A stretch of 64,000 nucleotides of DNA from Agapetus fuscipes (GCA_951799405.1 OX637339.1:9672001-9736000), one strand, 5' to 3'. Shown: positions 1-10,488, numbered from the stretch's first letter. Made by a program: numbers and translations. The notes: generated by a model not told the origin, from the sequence alone.

Positions 1-14
1 CATGTATTTAATAT

Positions 15-305
15 TGTTATGATTTTACTTGGGATTCTTTTAATAAAACTGAGATTTATTTTCCACAATATTGGTTACACAGTATTGTTCACTCTTCTCA
101 CTCTAGCTTATAAGGACTTCGCGGCACAATGTTGAAAGAGACTGAGACTCTCCGCAGAATCTTTGCTCGTGTATATATATGTGCGGAATAGACGATTCTT
201 GCGTGTTCGAGATACTTCTACTAGGATTTTTCTAAGCACTTCCAGATTGCTCGACACACACCAGCGTGCTTAGACGCACATACTACGAATCCATAGTCCG
301 TAACA
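15..305 (-). mobile_element. Solo LTR, Ty3/gypsy-like
   Basis: The segment begins TGTTATG and ends CGTAACA on the plus strand, so both ends carry the TG...CA type inverted termini (TGTTA/TAACA). It is flanked by identical 4-bp sequences ATAT at 11-14 and 306-309, the duplication size usual for gypsy-type integrases. Read on the minus strand it has a TATA-like stretch near 170-180, then AATAAA near 53-60, in the order expected for U3-R-U5. No gag or pol lies next to it, so it is best read as a solo LTR left by LTR-LTR recombination. It differs from the LTR of the complete element at 5-10.7 kb, so it is another family. Family assignment is inferred. Confidence 0.72.
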
Positions 306-309
306 ATAT

Positions 310-2184
310 GAATCTTAAAAAAATTTTAGGGTTTGGTAGGTCATATTGTGAAAGTCTATTGTAATGTAAATTAAAAAAAATATCAATTATAATTTATTGA
401 ATCAAAGTTCAAACTCAGTTTAAATACATATTTTTATTTTACATAAAATCTTGAATTTTTACGTATCCACCGTGGCTACATGCAAAAATGACCCTTATGA
501 ATGGAAGTCTGTATCTAGTTGTGCACAGTGGGTTGTATTTTGAATTTAGAATACGAAATCTCGGCAGTAATTTCTAAACAGAGCGCCCCGAACATTCGGC
601 CATGTTCGACCACATTTGTTATCGCTAGAATTTGTATAAATTTCGCTCAAGTTTGCCCGAATTCGCTGACTGTCTTGTTTTGCCTGAAATGAATGATCCA
701 ATATTCGAACTATTTAATCGAAAAACAATAGACTTGATCAACGAACACCAGTCCAGAATAAGAATTCTAAGGGGCATTATTTTGAAACCGTACAGATTTT
801 CCACCATACAAAATAAAGCATTTCTCTTGGTAAAAAATGCGTTTAAAGAAACAGAATAAATTTAAACTGGAATTATTAGTCTTTTGACAGAATTACAAAT
901 TAAATTTTAATTTAAAATTAATTACACCTTTTGTATATTCAACGATCCGTTGCGGTAAAACTTCATTTACTTTTGACAGTTTTGCAGGCGTACACCTTTG
1001 CTGTGCGACGATTAAAAATGAACTAAAGATTAAATATGTTCACTCTTAAGTTTAGCACAGTAAGGATTACTTCTGAAGACGTTGGATAAGACGTCTACGA
1101 AACAACGAGATTATGTTAGTTCTCCTAAAACAGCTTAAACATCCAAAAGTGCAATTAATTTTGAGAATGAAAACATCATTCAGTAGTCTTATAAAGACCT
1201 ACGGCACCAAACAAGAAACAGATTAAAAAGTAAATACTTACTTAAAACATCTTAATGTAATTTTTCCGATATCTTGAATACAGAACCATCAGATGTAGGT
1301 ATAAATGAAAACTAAAATAACGAGAAAATTTATGAACTTGTGATGAAAATCAAATAAGATCGCTGGAAACAAAGAGGAAAGAGTATGTGATAGTAAAGGA
1401 GTCTCAAACCCCTGGATTTATTCAACAATGATTTGATGACCGATGTCACATGTGAATCACCAATTAATTATTTACAGTTTAAAATATAAACATTAAATAT
1501 AATATAAAAATATAAGCATTACGATTGTTAAATACATTTATAAAAAAAACCTTTGTGTAAAAAAATCAGCTCGATTGGATAACGGGAAGTCTATTAATTT
1601 TCAATTCAAAGATTCATCCATCTAAAAATAAAAAAAAACGTTTCGGCATACGAACGAAATACGCTCGAATATTAGGGGACTCAGTACATTTGGCTGCGGC
1701 CCAGCGCGGCGGGGGTGGCAGGGTCGTGTTCGCGATCATAAGCAAATGCCGGCGATGATATTATATTAACATACAAACTCCAACAAAAGTGAATTAGTAA
1801 TACGAACACTGAGGCAAACTTCGTCCTCATACCGGGGGGCATAATGGAAAACTGAATTTATGAATGGAAAATTTAATCAGCTGAATTTCAGGAACATGTT
1901 TTCATTGTGGTAATGTGTAATGATGGCAGAGATGCATTTATGTGAAGAGGTTCCGTAATGCATGGACGCATATTTTATAATAGCTTCTATCTGTGATGGC
2001 GCAATGGTCGAGCAAGTCAAAACTATGCCGTTTGAAATAAAAACAACGTTGGTTCAATAACGCTTCAGAGTCAGTAACTTATTCAAAATGACTTTTCAGT
2101 CTTAAAATTAGTAAAACAGTGAAGAAATGGCAGACACAGAGTTAATGTAAAACAATGAAAAAAAGTAAAAATTTGATGGTTATT
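310..2184. other. No recognisable gene
   Basis: AT-rich unique-looking sequence. Two overlapping short reading frames of 60-75 codons on opposite strands near 625-860 show no motif I recognise. A CG-rich island of a few dozen bases sits near 1690-1730. I see no RNA gene, LTR or SINE here. Confidence 0.5.
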
Positions 2185-2422
2185 ATTTTTTCTAAATAGA
2201 TTTGTGGAAAGAAATGCAATTTACCAACCTATTTTGACCAATTTACCAACCTGGCCAGTTGTTTTCATGCGAACGCAGAAGCTTGTGTGCATGCAATGGC
2301 ATCTGTTGAACCACGGTCGAAGTTATAGTCAAGTGGGTCAGACTCAGATTCGAACCAACGTTATTCTGTTCCAAATACGCTAGTCGAACATGCGCCTCTA
2401 CACCCTCGACCATAACAGCGAC
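2185..2422 (-). mobile_element. T3 SINE (tRNA-derived), degenerate copy
   Basis: This is the same unit as 38612-38815, sharing the internal stretch around AGAAGCTTGTGTGCATGCAA. On the minus strand it has a tRNA-like head with a B-box-like GGTTCGAATC (plus positions near 2350-2362) and an A/T-rich 3' end near 2185. A small internal duplication of the 'accaacct' region distinguishes it from the other copy. The pol III promoter boxes are eroded, so it is a dead copy. Confidence 0.65.
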
Positions 2423-3044
2423 TCCCCAAAGGTTTTTTACTATCCCCGAAAAGTGTAATTAATTGTAAAAAAAAACAATGTAATTTTTAAACCCTGCGGT
2501 ATCAACAGCCGGCCATGAAAGCCTAAAATTTATTTTTTAACTAAAAAAATAAAAAAATAAACGTTGTTTTTTTTTTATTAACAAAATAATAACACCTTTA
2601 ATAATGGCTTTCCAAAGCGTTTCAGAAAAAAACTTTTGAAAATTTACTAAAACTTTTATTGATAATAATGTTTACTGATGAGTCTTAATACCGCAAATCC
2701 ATACAAAACTGATTTAAAAAATATCCTTTAGCTTTTCACATTCATAAATTTGCCGACCTCTGTGATAGGCGCATGGTAAGAAAGCGAGAATTTTCATTCC
2801 TGATCTCTCGGGATGATAGAAATCCCCGCTTTTCCACCCGGCCCTGATAGCGAATTCCCTCGGCGATCCTCTCCTATATCCCTCGCTTATTATTTCACAG
2901 CCGCTTCGAGGTATTTATCTTTTTTTCTATTCTTTCTTTCTATTTTTATGCTACTCCAATTTTTTCTTTCTTTCGTTGTTCTATTTATTATTTTCTGCAT
3001 CGTAAGGTTTCCCCACGCAAGCAATGGAAACAAACCAATGAAGA
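2423..3044. other. AT-rich spacer
   Basis: No gene recognised. Several A/T homopolymer runs. A 79-codon open frame at 2813-3052 is pyrimidine-rich low-complexity sequence with no domain. Confidence 0.5.
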
Positions 3045-3530
3045 TACTTTGATTATACAACATAGAAGTACAGAAATATTACTTCGATTATGCGTGCATT
3101 ATTGAAGTATAGAAAGATACTTTGAATATACAACATGGAGGTACTGAAAGTTACTTGGATTTTACAACATTGAAGTATAGAAAGATACTTTGAATATAGA
3201 ACATGGAGGTACAGAAAGTTACTTGGATTTTACAACATTGAAGTATAGAAAGATACTTTGAATATAGAACATGGAGGTACAGAAAGTTACTTGGATTTTA
3301 CAACATTGAAGTATAGAAAGATACTTTGAATATAGAACATTGAGGTACAGAAAGTTACTTGGATTTTACAACATTGAAGTATAGAAAGACACTTTGATTA
3401 TTCGACATTGAAGTATAGAAATACATTTTGATTATACGAACATCATTGAAGTAAATTATAGAAAGATACTTTAATTACAGCATTGAAGTCCGATTATACG
3501 GACATCATTGAAGTACAAGGAAAGATACTT
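3045..3530. repeat. 68-bp tandem repeat (minisatellite)
   Basis: The phrase GAAGTATAGAAAGA recurs at 3104, 3172, 3240, 3308 and 3376, an exact 68-bp spacing. Each 68-bp unit consists of two related ~34-bp halves (one with GAAGTATAGAAAGATACTTT, one with GAGGTACAGAAAGTTACTT). The array decays at both ends into single 34-bp-like units (3060-3100 and 3400-3520). The central units are almost identical, which suggests recent expansion. Confidence 0.9.
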
Positions 3531-4237
3531 TGATAATACAAGATACTTAATACACTTTTTCATCATACATAATACAAATAGATATAAATGGAGATTAAAA
3601 ACATTGAGTGAAAAATATTTTTACTTACAATATTCTTTAAATTCTGAAGCCATCCAAGATGAAAAAGATGCAAACATACCTGCAAAAAGAAGAAGAAAAC
3701 GTATTAGTCATTTTTATTCAAAAAAATTATCCAACATTCATAAGGCAGCGTAATAAATAATCTTTTCAAAAAAACATTCAATCATTGTTACAAAACTTTT
3801 TTGTACAACACAGGAAAATTCTCTGGGGTACAAATTTTTGTTCACCGTTAATATTTTACTTTATCCATCTACCGCTAGCTGTCGCTTTCCAACAAGCTCA
3901 CTCTAGAGGGCGCGCGCGTCGACGCCGACGTGACGTTTCAAGATGGCGGACCTTCAACAGCTGATGCCAAACGTCAAACACACTTTTATTGGCCATCAAT
4001 CTCTCTAATAAGCGTTGATTTATTATATCGTTTAATTTCTATACTTTGTCGCGTTAGATAACGTCAATTTTTATGTTCACTTCATAAGATGAAGGAACAT
4101 TGATTTATGGTGTTATGTCGTGAGTTTTTAACTGTAAATAAATCAAGATCTATTCATTATCTTTTATCTATTTTTAGTTTATTTATGGAATACTAAGCTT
4201 TTTTATCTTTTAAAAATACAAAATAAAACATGGGATG
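3531..4237. other. Unassigned spacer with CG-rich patch
   Basis: No gene recognised. At 3895-3965 a short CG-rich patch contains CGCGCGCGTCGACG, TGACGT and AAGATGGCGGACC; similar words occur at 25.3-25.45 kb, so this may be part of an old repeat rather than a promoter. Confidence 0.4.
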
Positions 4238-4570
4238 TGAGGTTGCTAGCTCAATTGGTAGAGCGCTTGCGTTCATTACCAGAGGGCTAGGATTCGATCC
4301 ATACCATACCAAGGATGTAAGAAATGATTTCCCGTTTAGGTGTTAATTACGAACCCAGAAAAAAAATAACGTCATAGTTTGCTTAGCCTTTCCAAAAAAT
4401 GAGAACTGCCCCTCGGAAACTGGGATACCCCAGCACCAAGTGATGTGGTTGGCGTAAGCCCGACGTAAAAATAAATATTTTCCATTTGCCACATACGATC
4501 ACTTCGGCCACAACGCGGCATTAAGTTAAACTGTATCATATAATGTGCAGCTTAGTTCCGATTGCAATGT
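4238..4570 (+). mobile_element. T1 SINE (tRNA-derived)
   Basis: tRNA-like head with A box TAGCTCAATTGGTAGAGCG and an eroded B box GGATTCGATCC, followed by the family's body (AAATGATTTCCCGTTT near 4322) and the 3' terminal part near 4545-4570 (GCTTAGTT). About 330 bp, full length. No TSD was confidently identified. Confidence 0.8.
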
Positions 4571-4688
4571 TACGGATATGAAATTACGAATCTATCTACG
4601 GATATGGATATAGGAATAAAATTATACCGGTTTCGGATACGGTTACGGACATGAAATCATTTCAGATTATCTGATACTTATATATATA
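4571..4688. repeat. Short degenerate repeat unit, left half of a split locus
   Basis: The words GGATATGAAATT and GACATGAAATCATTTCAGATTATC here recur at 5006-5030 plus 10754-10815, with the T2 SINE and the gypsy element lying between. The locus appears to be two adjacent copies of a ~100-bp unit, one of which was split by the LTR element. Confidence 0.55.
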
Positions 4689-5006
4689 TTTTTTTAAGAA
4701 ATCCTGTGCGGGAGACTCCCTAGATTTCAAAGACTCAAGGGGTCTATGACACTTTTTGTAGTGCCACAGAGGTGTTTACGAGCTTGATCGTCGCTACAAA
4801 GCGCCAATACTCAAGCAAGACCCAGTTGCTGTAAGGCTGGATGGACCGTTAGTGACCGGTCCTTGGTAAAGGTTTATGAATTTTTCAACCCAGCGAAGAG
4901 CATATTTGAAAATATAAATGGTATGTTTTTTGTGCTCCGCCGGGATTCGAACCCACAACCTTCCATTCAGAGTCCGAAGTGCTACCACTGAACTACGGAC
5001 CGGTCC
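4689..5006 (-). mobile_element. T2 SINE with LINE-like 3' tail
   Basis: Reading on the minus strand from 5006: head GGACCGGTCCGTAGTTCAG with tRNA A box, then B box GGGTTCGAATCCC (plus 4945-4957), then the T2 body. From about 4768 to 4689 the normal T2 tail is replaced by about 80 bp containing CATAGACCCC and CTCCCGCACAGGATT before a poly(A)/TA end. The same words end the LINE fragment at 32640-32700. The copy is therefore a tRNA head plus LINE-like tail. Confidence 0.75.
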
Positions 5007-5034
5007 ATGGATATGAAATTTCAGATCTAGCTAC

Positions 5035-5295
5035 TGTGAGGGTTTTTCCTCTGTCCTGCTGATTGACACAATTAATAATTAACAGCCACTTTAATATGTT
5101 TACTTTTATTCCTTTCACAATGTATACACAATAAACCACAGCACAATAATATTAATTATTCTTAATTACACAGGCTTGTGGCTCTCACGCCAGGCAAGCT
5201 TCTTCCCTCTTTCTGCATTCCTTTGTTTTCCTTTTTCCATTCAAATTTAAATACAATGTTCTATTCTACCAAACAAACAAACTCATCTCGTTACA
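5035..5295 (-). repeat. 3' LTR of gypsy element
   Basis: 261 bp, TGTGAGGG...TCGTTACA (plus strand). On the element's strand it contains AATAAA (plus near 5104-5109) as a plausible poly(A) signal. It appears identical to the other LTR. Confidence 0.95.
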
Positions 5296-5300
5296 ATACA

Positions 5301-5313
5301 CCTCCTTCCTCTC
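5301..5313 (-). promoter_or_regulatory. Polypurine tract of gypsy element
   Basis: Minus strand reads GAGAGGAAGGAGG, an unbroken purine run 5 nt before the 3' LTR. It is the likely primer for plus-strand DNA synthesis. The 5-nt gap to the LTR is slightly unusual since the tract normally abuts the LTR. Confidence 0.7.
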
Positions 5314-5933
5314 ATAAAAAAAAAAAACATTCCCAATTTTTTTTTTTCTTTTACAATGAGTAAATAATGTATCATAATGCTCAGCCGGCGCCACATATTT
5401 TGTTTTATTTTAAGGATAAATTTCAAAAATATGAAAATAAAAAAAAAACCTGTTTCTGATACATTATTCAGTCATTAATACCTTTTTTAACAATACCAAT
5501 TATTTTCATACTAAAATTAATATATTTTTTTTTTAACACAAATTTCATATTCAATATTATAAACAAATATTTGTTTTTTTTTAAATACTTAATTCAACAA
5601 TTCAAAATAATCAAATAACAATACATAATAAACATTCACCAGTTTATTAATCAATTCATTAAAATAACTTTTTTTTTTTTAAATACTTATCACATCTTTC
5701 CCAATATTTAAATTTATTTCAAATTTATTTTTCATTAATAAATTTATCAGTCCATCAATTTTTTTTTAAAAACTTTACCTTCATATGTAATACTTTGTTT
5801 AATTTATGTTTCATACCTTCATTCATGCAATGTTTCATAATTCATTCTTTCACTGATCACTTTTATATCAACTTTCACCGTATCATTCATCACCTCAAAT
5901 TTTTCATACACATGAAAATATGCTTTTTTTTTT
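5314..5933 (-). other. gypsy 3' untranslated region
   Basis: About 620 bp between the pol stop and the polypurine tract, extremely A/T-rich, with many T/A homopolymers and no open frame. There is no env or accessory gene in the usual third-ORF position. Confidence 0.7.
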
Positions 5934-8900
5934 TTAATCTAATTTGATTATGTCCTTGATGTGATATTTATTTATAACATTTGTGTCTATATCTTTTAAT
6001 ACATAGACTATCTTGCTAACTTTCTTTTCTATTCTGGCTTTGACAAATTTTGGAGCCAACTTTGTACAGAAGTATTTCCCTGCATTTGATTGTATGAAAT
6101 TTTTACGCCATACAATATCCCCTTGATCATAGACACGATTTGATCTACCTTTATTATAATAATTTGCATTTTTATTATATGCATCCCATAAATTTTCTGT
6201 TACAATTTTGTATAATGTGTTTAATTCCTTCATTTTATCTTTATGCATATCTCTATATTTATCGAATTCTTCCTTTGATTCTATTTCATCATTTACTATT
6301 TCACCATGAATTTCACCATTTAGTACAATCTCCCTACCTCTTGCTAATACATTAGGTGTGTATCCTGTTGCTAAATTGACTGTATTATTTATTATGCTTT
6401 GTACTGAATCTAAAAAAGTATCCCATTTTCTTTGTTCATTTTCAACAAAAATAGCTAATGTGTATCCTATTGTTCTATTATATGTCTCTACATTATTGCA
6501 CATGGGAGTATATAAAGTTGTATAAAATATTTTCTGTACTCCATATGAGTACATAAAATCTTTAAATGCATTAGACTTTAAATTCTTTCCATTATCTGTT
6601 ATTATCGTTTGCGGTACTCCTTCTGTTAAAAATATTTTATTTTCTATTAATTTTACTATTTCTTCTGTAGTAGCTCTTCTTAAAGGAAATAACCAACAAT
6701 ATTTGGTAAAAACATCTATTATTGATAATATATGTATATAGCCCGTACTTGATTTTGGTAATGGTCCTATCAAATCAATACTCAGCATTTTTAACGGTCT
6801 ATCCACTCTTTTTCTATTTTCCATTTTTCCTGCTGGAGGTAAATTATTCGGCTTATACATTTTACATTTTTGACATTTATTTATAAAACTTTTTATATCT
6901 GCATACATATTTTTCCAATAGTAACATCTTGATATGTATTTATAAGTTTTAAAAATACCTGCATGTCCATTATCATGATGATTCTTTATTATAGTTAATC
7001 TATTGTCTATAATAGGTATCTCTTTCCAATTATATTCCTCTGTGAAAGGATTATCATCATTTATTAGTTTAAATAATTTATTATCTACCATTTTGAATTT
7101 TTTGTATTTGTGTGGTGTTTTTGTACATCCTTCTGCGATATTATTATACCAAGGATCTGCAATATTTGAATTTATTACTTCCATTTCTTTAGTACCAGGA
7201 ATCCTAGATAATACATCTGGCACTGTATGTTCTTTCCCTTTTCTATGCTCAATCTCAAATTCATACTGTGAAAGTTTCATGGCCCATCTTGCTAATCTAC
7301 CTGTTGGATTTGATATTTTATTCAAGAATTTTAATGCCATATGATCAGTTATTACCTTGAATTTCATCCCATCTAGATAAGATCGAAAATGTTCAATTGA
7401 CTCTACAATGGCAAGAAGCTCACGTTCTGATGTCGAATAGTTTTGTTCTCTAACTGTCAAACTTCTTGAAAAATATGCTATTGGCTTTTCGGACCCATTG
7501 ATATTTTGGTTTAATACTGAAGCTACTTGATTTTTACTGGCATCAGTGTGTAAAAAAAAATCTTTTGTGAAATCCGGACATATTAATACAGGGGCTGTGC
7601 TTAAGGCTAATTTTAAATTATTAAATGCATCCTCAGATTCTTTTGACCAATTAAAATTGTTCTGACCTTTTTTACCTCTCAATAATTTATTTAGTGGATA
7701 TGATATCTCACTGCAGTTTCGTATAACTTTTCTATAAAATCCTACCAAACCTAAAAACATTCGTAGTTGTTTTAAATTTTTCGGTGAAGGATATTCCTCT
7801 ATAATCTTGACTTTATTTGAATCTGGCCTTAATCCATTTTCATCAATAATGTATCCCAAATATTTTAAACTATCTTTGCAAAATTCACATTTTGAAAATT
7901 TTACCGTTAACCCTGCTTCTTGTAATATATTTTTAACTTGTTTTAATAAATTTAAATGTGAATTGAAATCTTCGTTAATAATAATTAAGTCATCGATATA
8001 ACAAAATATGTTAGTATCAAATTTAGGTCCAAATAATTTGTCTAATAAACGCTGTGTTTCAGAACTTGAATTTTTTAAACCGAACGGCATTTTTGTGAAT
8101 TGAAACAACCCTCTATTTGGTACGACGAAGGCAGTTTTTTCTTTGGACGATTCTTCTAGTGGAATTTGCCAAAACGCCTTGCTTAAATCTATTGAAGAGA
8201 TATATTTGGCATTTCGTAAATTTGCTAAAACTTGATTTAAATTTGGAATGGGATAGTTATCTCGTTTTGTTACTTCATTGAGTCTTCTAGAGTCCAAACA
8301 AAATCTAGGCGTTCCATCCTTTTTAATTACAATCACAACAGGACTGGACCACGAAGATTTGGATTGTTCAACTATACCTTCTTTTAACATTTTATCTAAC
8401 TCTGTGTTAACCTGTCTCTGTCTTGCTGGACTGAGTGGATAATACTTTTGTTTTATTGGAGGACCTTCTGTTTGAATTCTGTGTTCAATGAGGTTTGTGC
8501 ATCCTAAGCCTATTTTTTCATAAGAGATGTCCTTGAAATCATTTTCTATTGTTTTTAATTGCTGTAATTGGTTATCTGTTAATTTAGTTCTATTTGTAAT
8601 TTTACCTAATTCATTAATATTTTTGCTATTTGAATATGTAATTTTACTTATTAAACTCGGTTCTAATTCAAATTTTATCCAAAAATCTATTCCAAAAATT
8701 AAGTCTTGTTGTAAACCTTGTAAAACATAAAAATCTACATGTTTTATTTGATTGTCACATTTTACCTCTAAATTTATTTTACCAAGTATTTTTATATTTT
8801 TACCATTTGCTAACGAGATACTTTCATGGGTTTTTATAATTTTGTAATTTCTTTGTAAAAAATAATCAAATGTTTTTTCATTGATTGCAGAAATAGATGC

Positions 8901-9044
8901 ACCTGAATCTAGTAAACCTGTAAAATTTTTGTTCTCAATATTTACTGTTAAAAATGGTCTTTTATCAAATTGTTTAGCAAAAATGAGTGGTGCAATTTGA
9001 TAATTTTTATTAAAAATTTGAATGAAATTAAGCCAGCTCTTCAT
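5934..9044 (-). CDS. pol: Pol polyprotein (protease-RT-RNase H-integrase)
   Basis: A 1036-residue open frame, the replication polyprotein of the gypsy element. Visible in order: aspartic protease DSGAS (46-50); RT with KKDGTPRFCLD (241-251), IDLSKAFWQI (285-294) and YIDD (349-352); RNase H with TDAS (500-503), the catalytic E in SERELLAI (539-546) and TDHMA (566-570); HRKGKEH (600-606); integrase HHCC zinc finger (H690, H694, C724, C727) and D757, D817, E853 catalytic triad; a GPY-like C-terminal module (KLAPKFVKARI). The frame is open upstream of the Met to 9095, so the true entry is probably by recoding from gag, not at this Met. Same phase as gag but separated from it by TGA at 9170-9168 and TAG-TAA at 9101-9096. 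An oddity is SSSETQ in place of the usual S/APATFQ after FGL. All catalytic residues seen are intact. Confidence 0.95.
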   Translation of the reverse strand: MKSWLNFIQIFNKNYQIAPLIFAKQFDKRPFLTVNIENKNFTGLLDSGASISAINEKTFDYFLQRNYKIIKTHESISLANGKNIKILGKINLEVKCDNQIKHVDFYVLQGLQQDLIFGIDFWIKFELEPSLISKITYSNSKNINELGKITNRTKLTDNQLQQLKTIENDFKDISYEKIGLGCTNLIEHRIQTEGPPIKQKYYPLSPARQRQVNTELDKMLKEGIVEQSKSSWSSPVVIVIKKDGTPRFCLDSRRLNEVTKRDNYPIPNLNQVLANLRNAKYISSIDLSKAFWQIPLEESSKEKTAFVVPNRGLFQFTKMPFGLKNSSSETQRLLDKLFGPKFDTNIFCYIDDLIIINEDFNSHLNLLKQVKNILQEAGLTVKFSKCEFCKDSLKYLGYIIDENGLRPDSNKVKIIEEYPSPKNLKQLRMFLGLVGFYRKVIRNCSEISYPLNKLLRGKKGQNNFNWSKESEDAFNNLKLALSTAPVLICPDFTKDFFLHTDASKNQVASVLNQNINGSEKPIAYFSRSLTVREQNYSTSERELLAIVESIEHFRSYLDGMKFKVITDHMALKFLNKISNPTGRLARWAMKLSQYEFEIEHRKGKEHTVPDVLSRIPGTKEMEVINSNIADPWYNNIAEGCTKTPHKYKKFKMVDNKLFKLINDDNPFTEEYNWKEIPIIDNRLTIIKNHHDNGHAGIFKTYKYISRCYYWKNMYADIKSFINKCQKCKMYKPNNLPPAGKMENRKRVDRPLKMLSIDLIGPLPKSSTGYIHILSIIDVFTKYCWLFPLRRATTEEIVKLIENKIFLTEGVPQTIITDNGKNLKSNAFKDFMYSYGVQKIFYTTLYTPMCNNVETYNRTIGYTLAIFVENEQRKWDTFLDSVQSIINNTVNLATGYTPNVLARGREIVLNGEIHGEIVNDEIESKEEFDKYRDMHKDKMKELNTLYKIVTENLWDAYNKNANYYNKGRSNRVYDQGDIVWRKNFIQSNAGKYFCTKLAPKFVKARIEKKVSKIVYVLKDIDTNVINKYHIKDIIKLD

Positions 9045-9085
9045 TTCTGATTTTTGTGTTTGTACTGAAGGCCGACTATCTACAA

Positions 9086-9092
9086 GTTTTTT
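9086..9092 (-). promoter_or_regulatory. Candidate -1 frameshift site entering pol
   Basis: The minus strand reads AAAAAAC, a canonical X-XXY-YYZ-type slippery heptamer. In the +1 phase relative to the annotated gag it is read A-AAA-AAC with a TAG 4 nt further on, and a -1 slip lands exactly in the open pol frame (next codon CTT). That phase is open from the A8 run at the end of gag, about 30 codons upstream. Whether it is used is inference. Confidence 0.5.
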
Positions 9093-9167
9093 GAATTACT
9101 ATTGTATGTCGTATTTGTTCTGTTTTGTATATTTATATTTCTGTTCATTTTTGTTTTGTCTGTATAA

Positions 9168-10025
9168 TCACTTTTTTTTATTTTTAACAAAACAATCTTT
9201 TTGTACATGTCCTGTACGCTTACATGAGTAACAGATTACTGTGTGTTTTTTAAAATTTCCATTTTTTATAAAACAATTTCTTTCCACATGTCCTCTTTTA
9301 TTACAAAAGTAGCATACTATATTATTTGTGAAACTTCTACATTTATTCTGTATGTAATCTAATTTTCTATTTTTAGTCCAACAATCTATTTCATCATGTC
9401 CTAATTTATTACAAAAATTGCATTTTTGCATTACATTTTTCTCTTCTGTGTCATTCATTACATTTAAATTTTTACATTCATTAAATTTTATAAATGATTC
9501 AAACTTGCTACATATTGTAGATAATTCCTCTGTATTTTTAATTTCAGATGTTGTCAGTAAAGTTGCATATTTTTCTGACAATCCATGAATTATTATGTCC
9601 ATAAGTTCTTTATCATGCATTCTTTTATTTAATAAATTATTTTTTGATTTGACCTTTAAAATATAAATTGATGCATTATCATGCCCTTGTACCATATTTA
9701 AAATTTCTAACTTAAGATTCCTTTGAAAGTCATATTTTTCAAATTGTTGTAAGAATTTGGTTTTAAAAATTTTCCAATCAAATTCACAGTTAATTGCTCT
9801 GTACCAAGTTAACGGAAAATCTGTTAAAAATATAGGCATACACTCTACCAAATAATCTAATTTTAATTTGTAGACTTTGGCTAATTCTTCTAACTTTATT
9901 ATAAATTCATTTGGTTCACTTTCACCATTAAAAGATATTTTTAATTTGAGAGGATCAAAATTTATGGACTCCATTGTGTTACTTTCTAAATCCTTTTTAT
10001 TATTTATTTTTTTAGATTTCGTCAT
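9168..10025 (-). CDS. gag: Gag polyprotein with three zinc knuckles
   Basis: 285 residues. The N-terminal two thirds resembles the retrotransposon gag capsid family in layout (FNGESEP near 32-38, a Trp-Tyr pair near 74-75). The C-terminus has three CX2CX4HX4C nucleocapsid knuckles at 202-215, 238-251 and 265-278, followed by a basic Lys tail. It assembles the virus-like particle and packages element RNA. Start: first ATG after the ~460-nt leader. The protein ends in an A8 run (9172-9179) directly before TGA. A one-base change in that run would keep translation open in another phase up to the slippery heptamer at 9092-9086, so the annotated end may reflect an indel. Confidence 0.9.
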   Translation of the reverse strand: MTKSKKINNKKDLESNTMESINFDPLKLKISFNGESEPNEFIIKLEELAKVYKLKLDYLVECMPIFLTDFPLTWYRAINCEFDWKIFKTKFLQQFEKYDFQRNLKLEILNMVQGHDNASIYILKVKSKNNLLNKRMHDKELMDIIIHGLSEKYATLLTTSEIKNTEELSTICSKFESFIKFNECKNLNVMNDTEEKNVMQKCNFCNKLGHDEIDCWTKNRKLDYIQNKCRSFTNNIVCYFCNKRGHVERNCFIKNGNFKKHTVICYSCKRTGHVQKDCFVKNKKK

Positions 10026-10472
10026 TTGCTGTATATTTTCAATTAATGCAATTAAAAAAAATCATTTCATCGAAAAAAAATTTTTTCATACAAATTAAAT
10101 ATAACACCATCTATATATATTTATCTAAACTGATTTGAAACAAACTGGTTCATATCCATTCTTCATTCTCCCGCGACGTTCGATTTTTGAATTACCATTC
10201 TTCTGAACGTAATGTAGGTAGTTTGAATTCTCTCACCTTCAATATTTTCAAACAGCCTTTGAAATCTTGCAATTTCTTGTTATAAATTGTATAAGTTGAG
10301 TTTTTTAAAACATTTTAAACGTGTTGATGCTTTCACAACCATAAATCTGTCCAATTTTAATTATTTCATATATTGTATTGTTTTCAATGTCATTTGTTGA
10401 AATCGACTGTCATTTGTTTTTGTTTGTGAAAAATTTTCTTCATAGGAATTTCATTTACAGATTTTTTCTTTT
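10026..10472 (-). other. gypsy 5' leader
   Basis: Untranslated stretch between the primer-binding site and the gag ATG, about 450 nt, A/T-rich, no extended open frame on the element strand. Expected location of packaging signals, none of which I can identify by sequence. Confidence 0.6.
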
Positions 10473-10485
10473 ACGTTGGGCGCCA
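10473..10485 (-). promoter_or_regulatory. Primer-binding site, tRNA-Lys type
   Basis: On the minus strand TGGCGCCCAACGT, 3 nt inside the 5' LTR. This matches the complement of the 3' end of an insect-type tRNA-Lys (CTT) as I know it (13 matched bases including CCA). Primer identity rests on memory of the tRNA end. Confidence 0.75.
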
Positions 10486-10488
10486 AAA

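Noticed and set aside
632..859. Small overlapping sense/antisense proteins near the left edge
   Set aside because: No start context, domain or splice support; antisense frames of similar length are expected by chance.
3895..3970. CpG-rich promoter with YY1-like AAGATGGCGG
   Set aside because: No downstream exon is visible and similar words recur at 25.3 kb, so a repeat is more likely.
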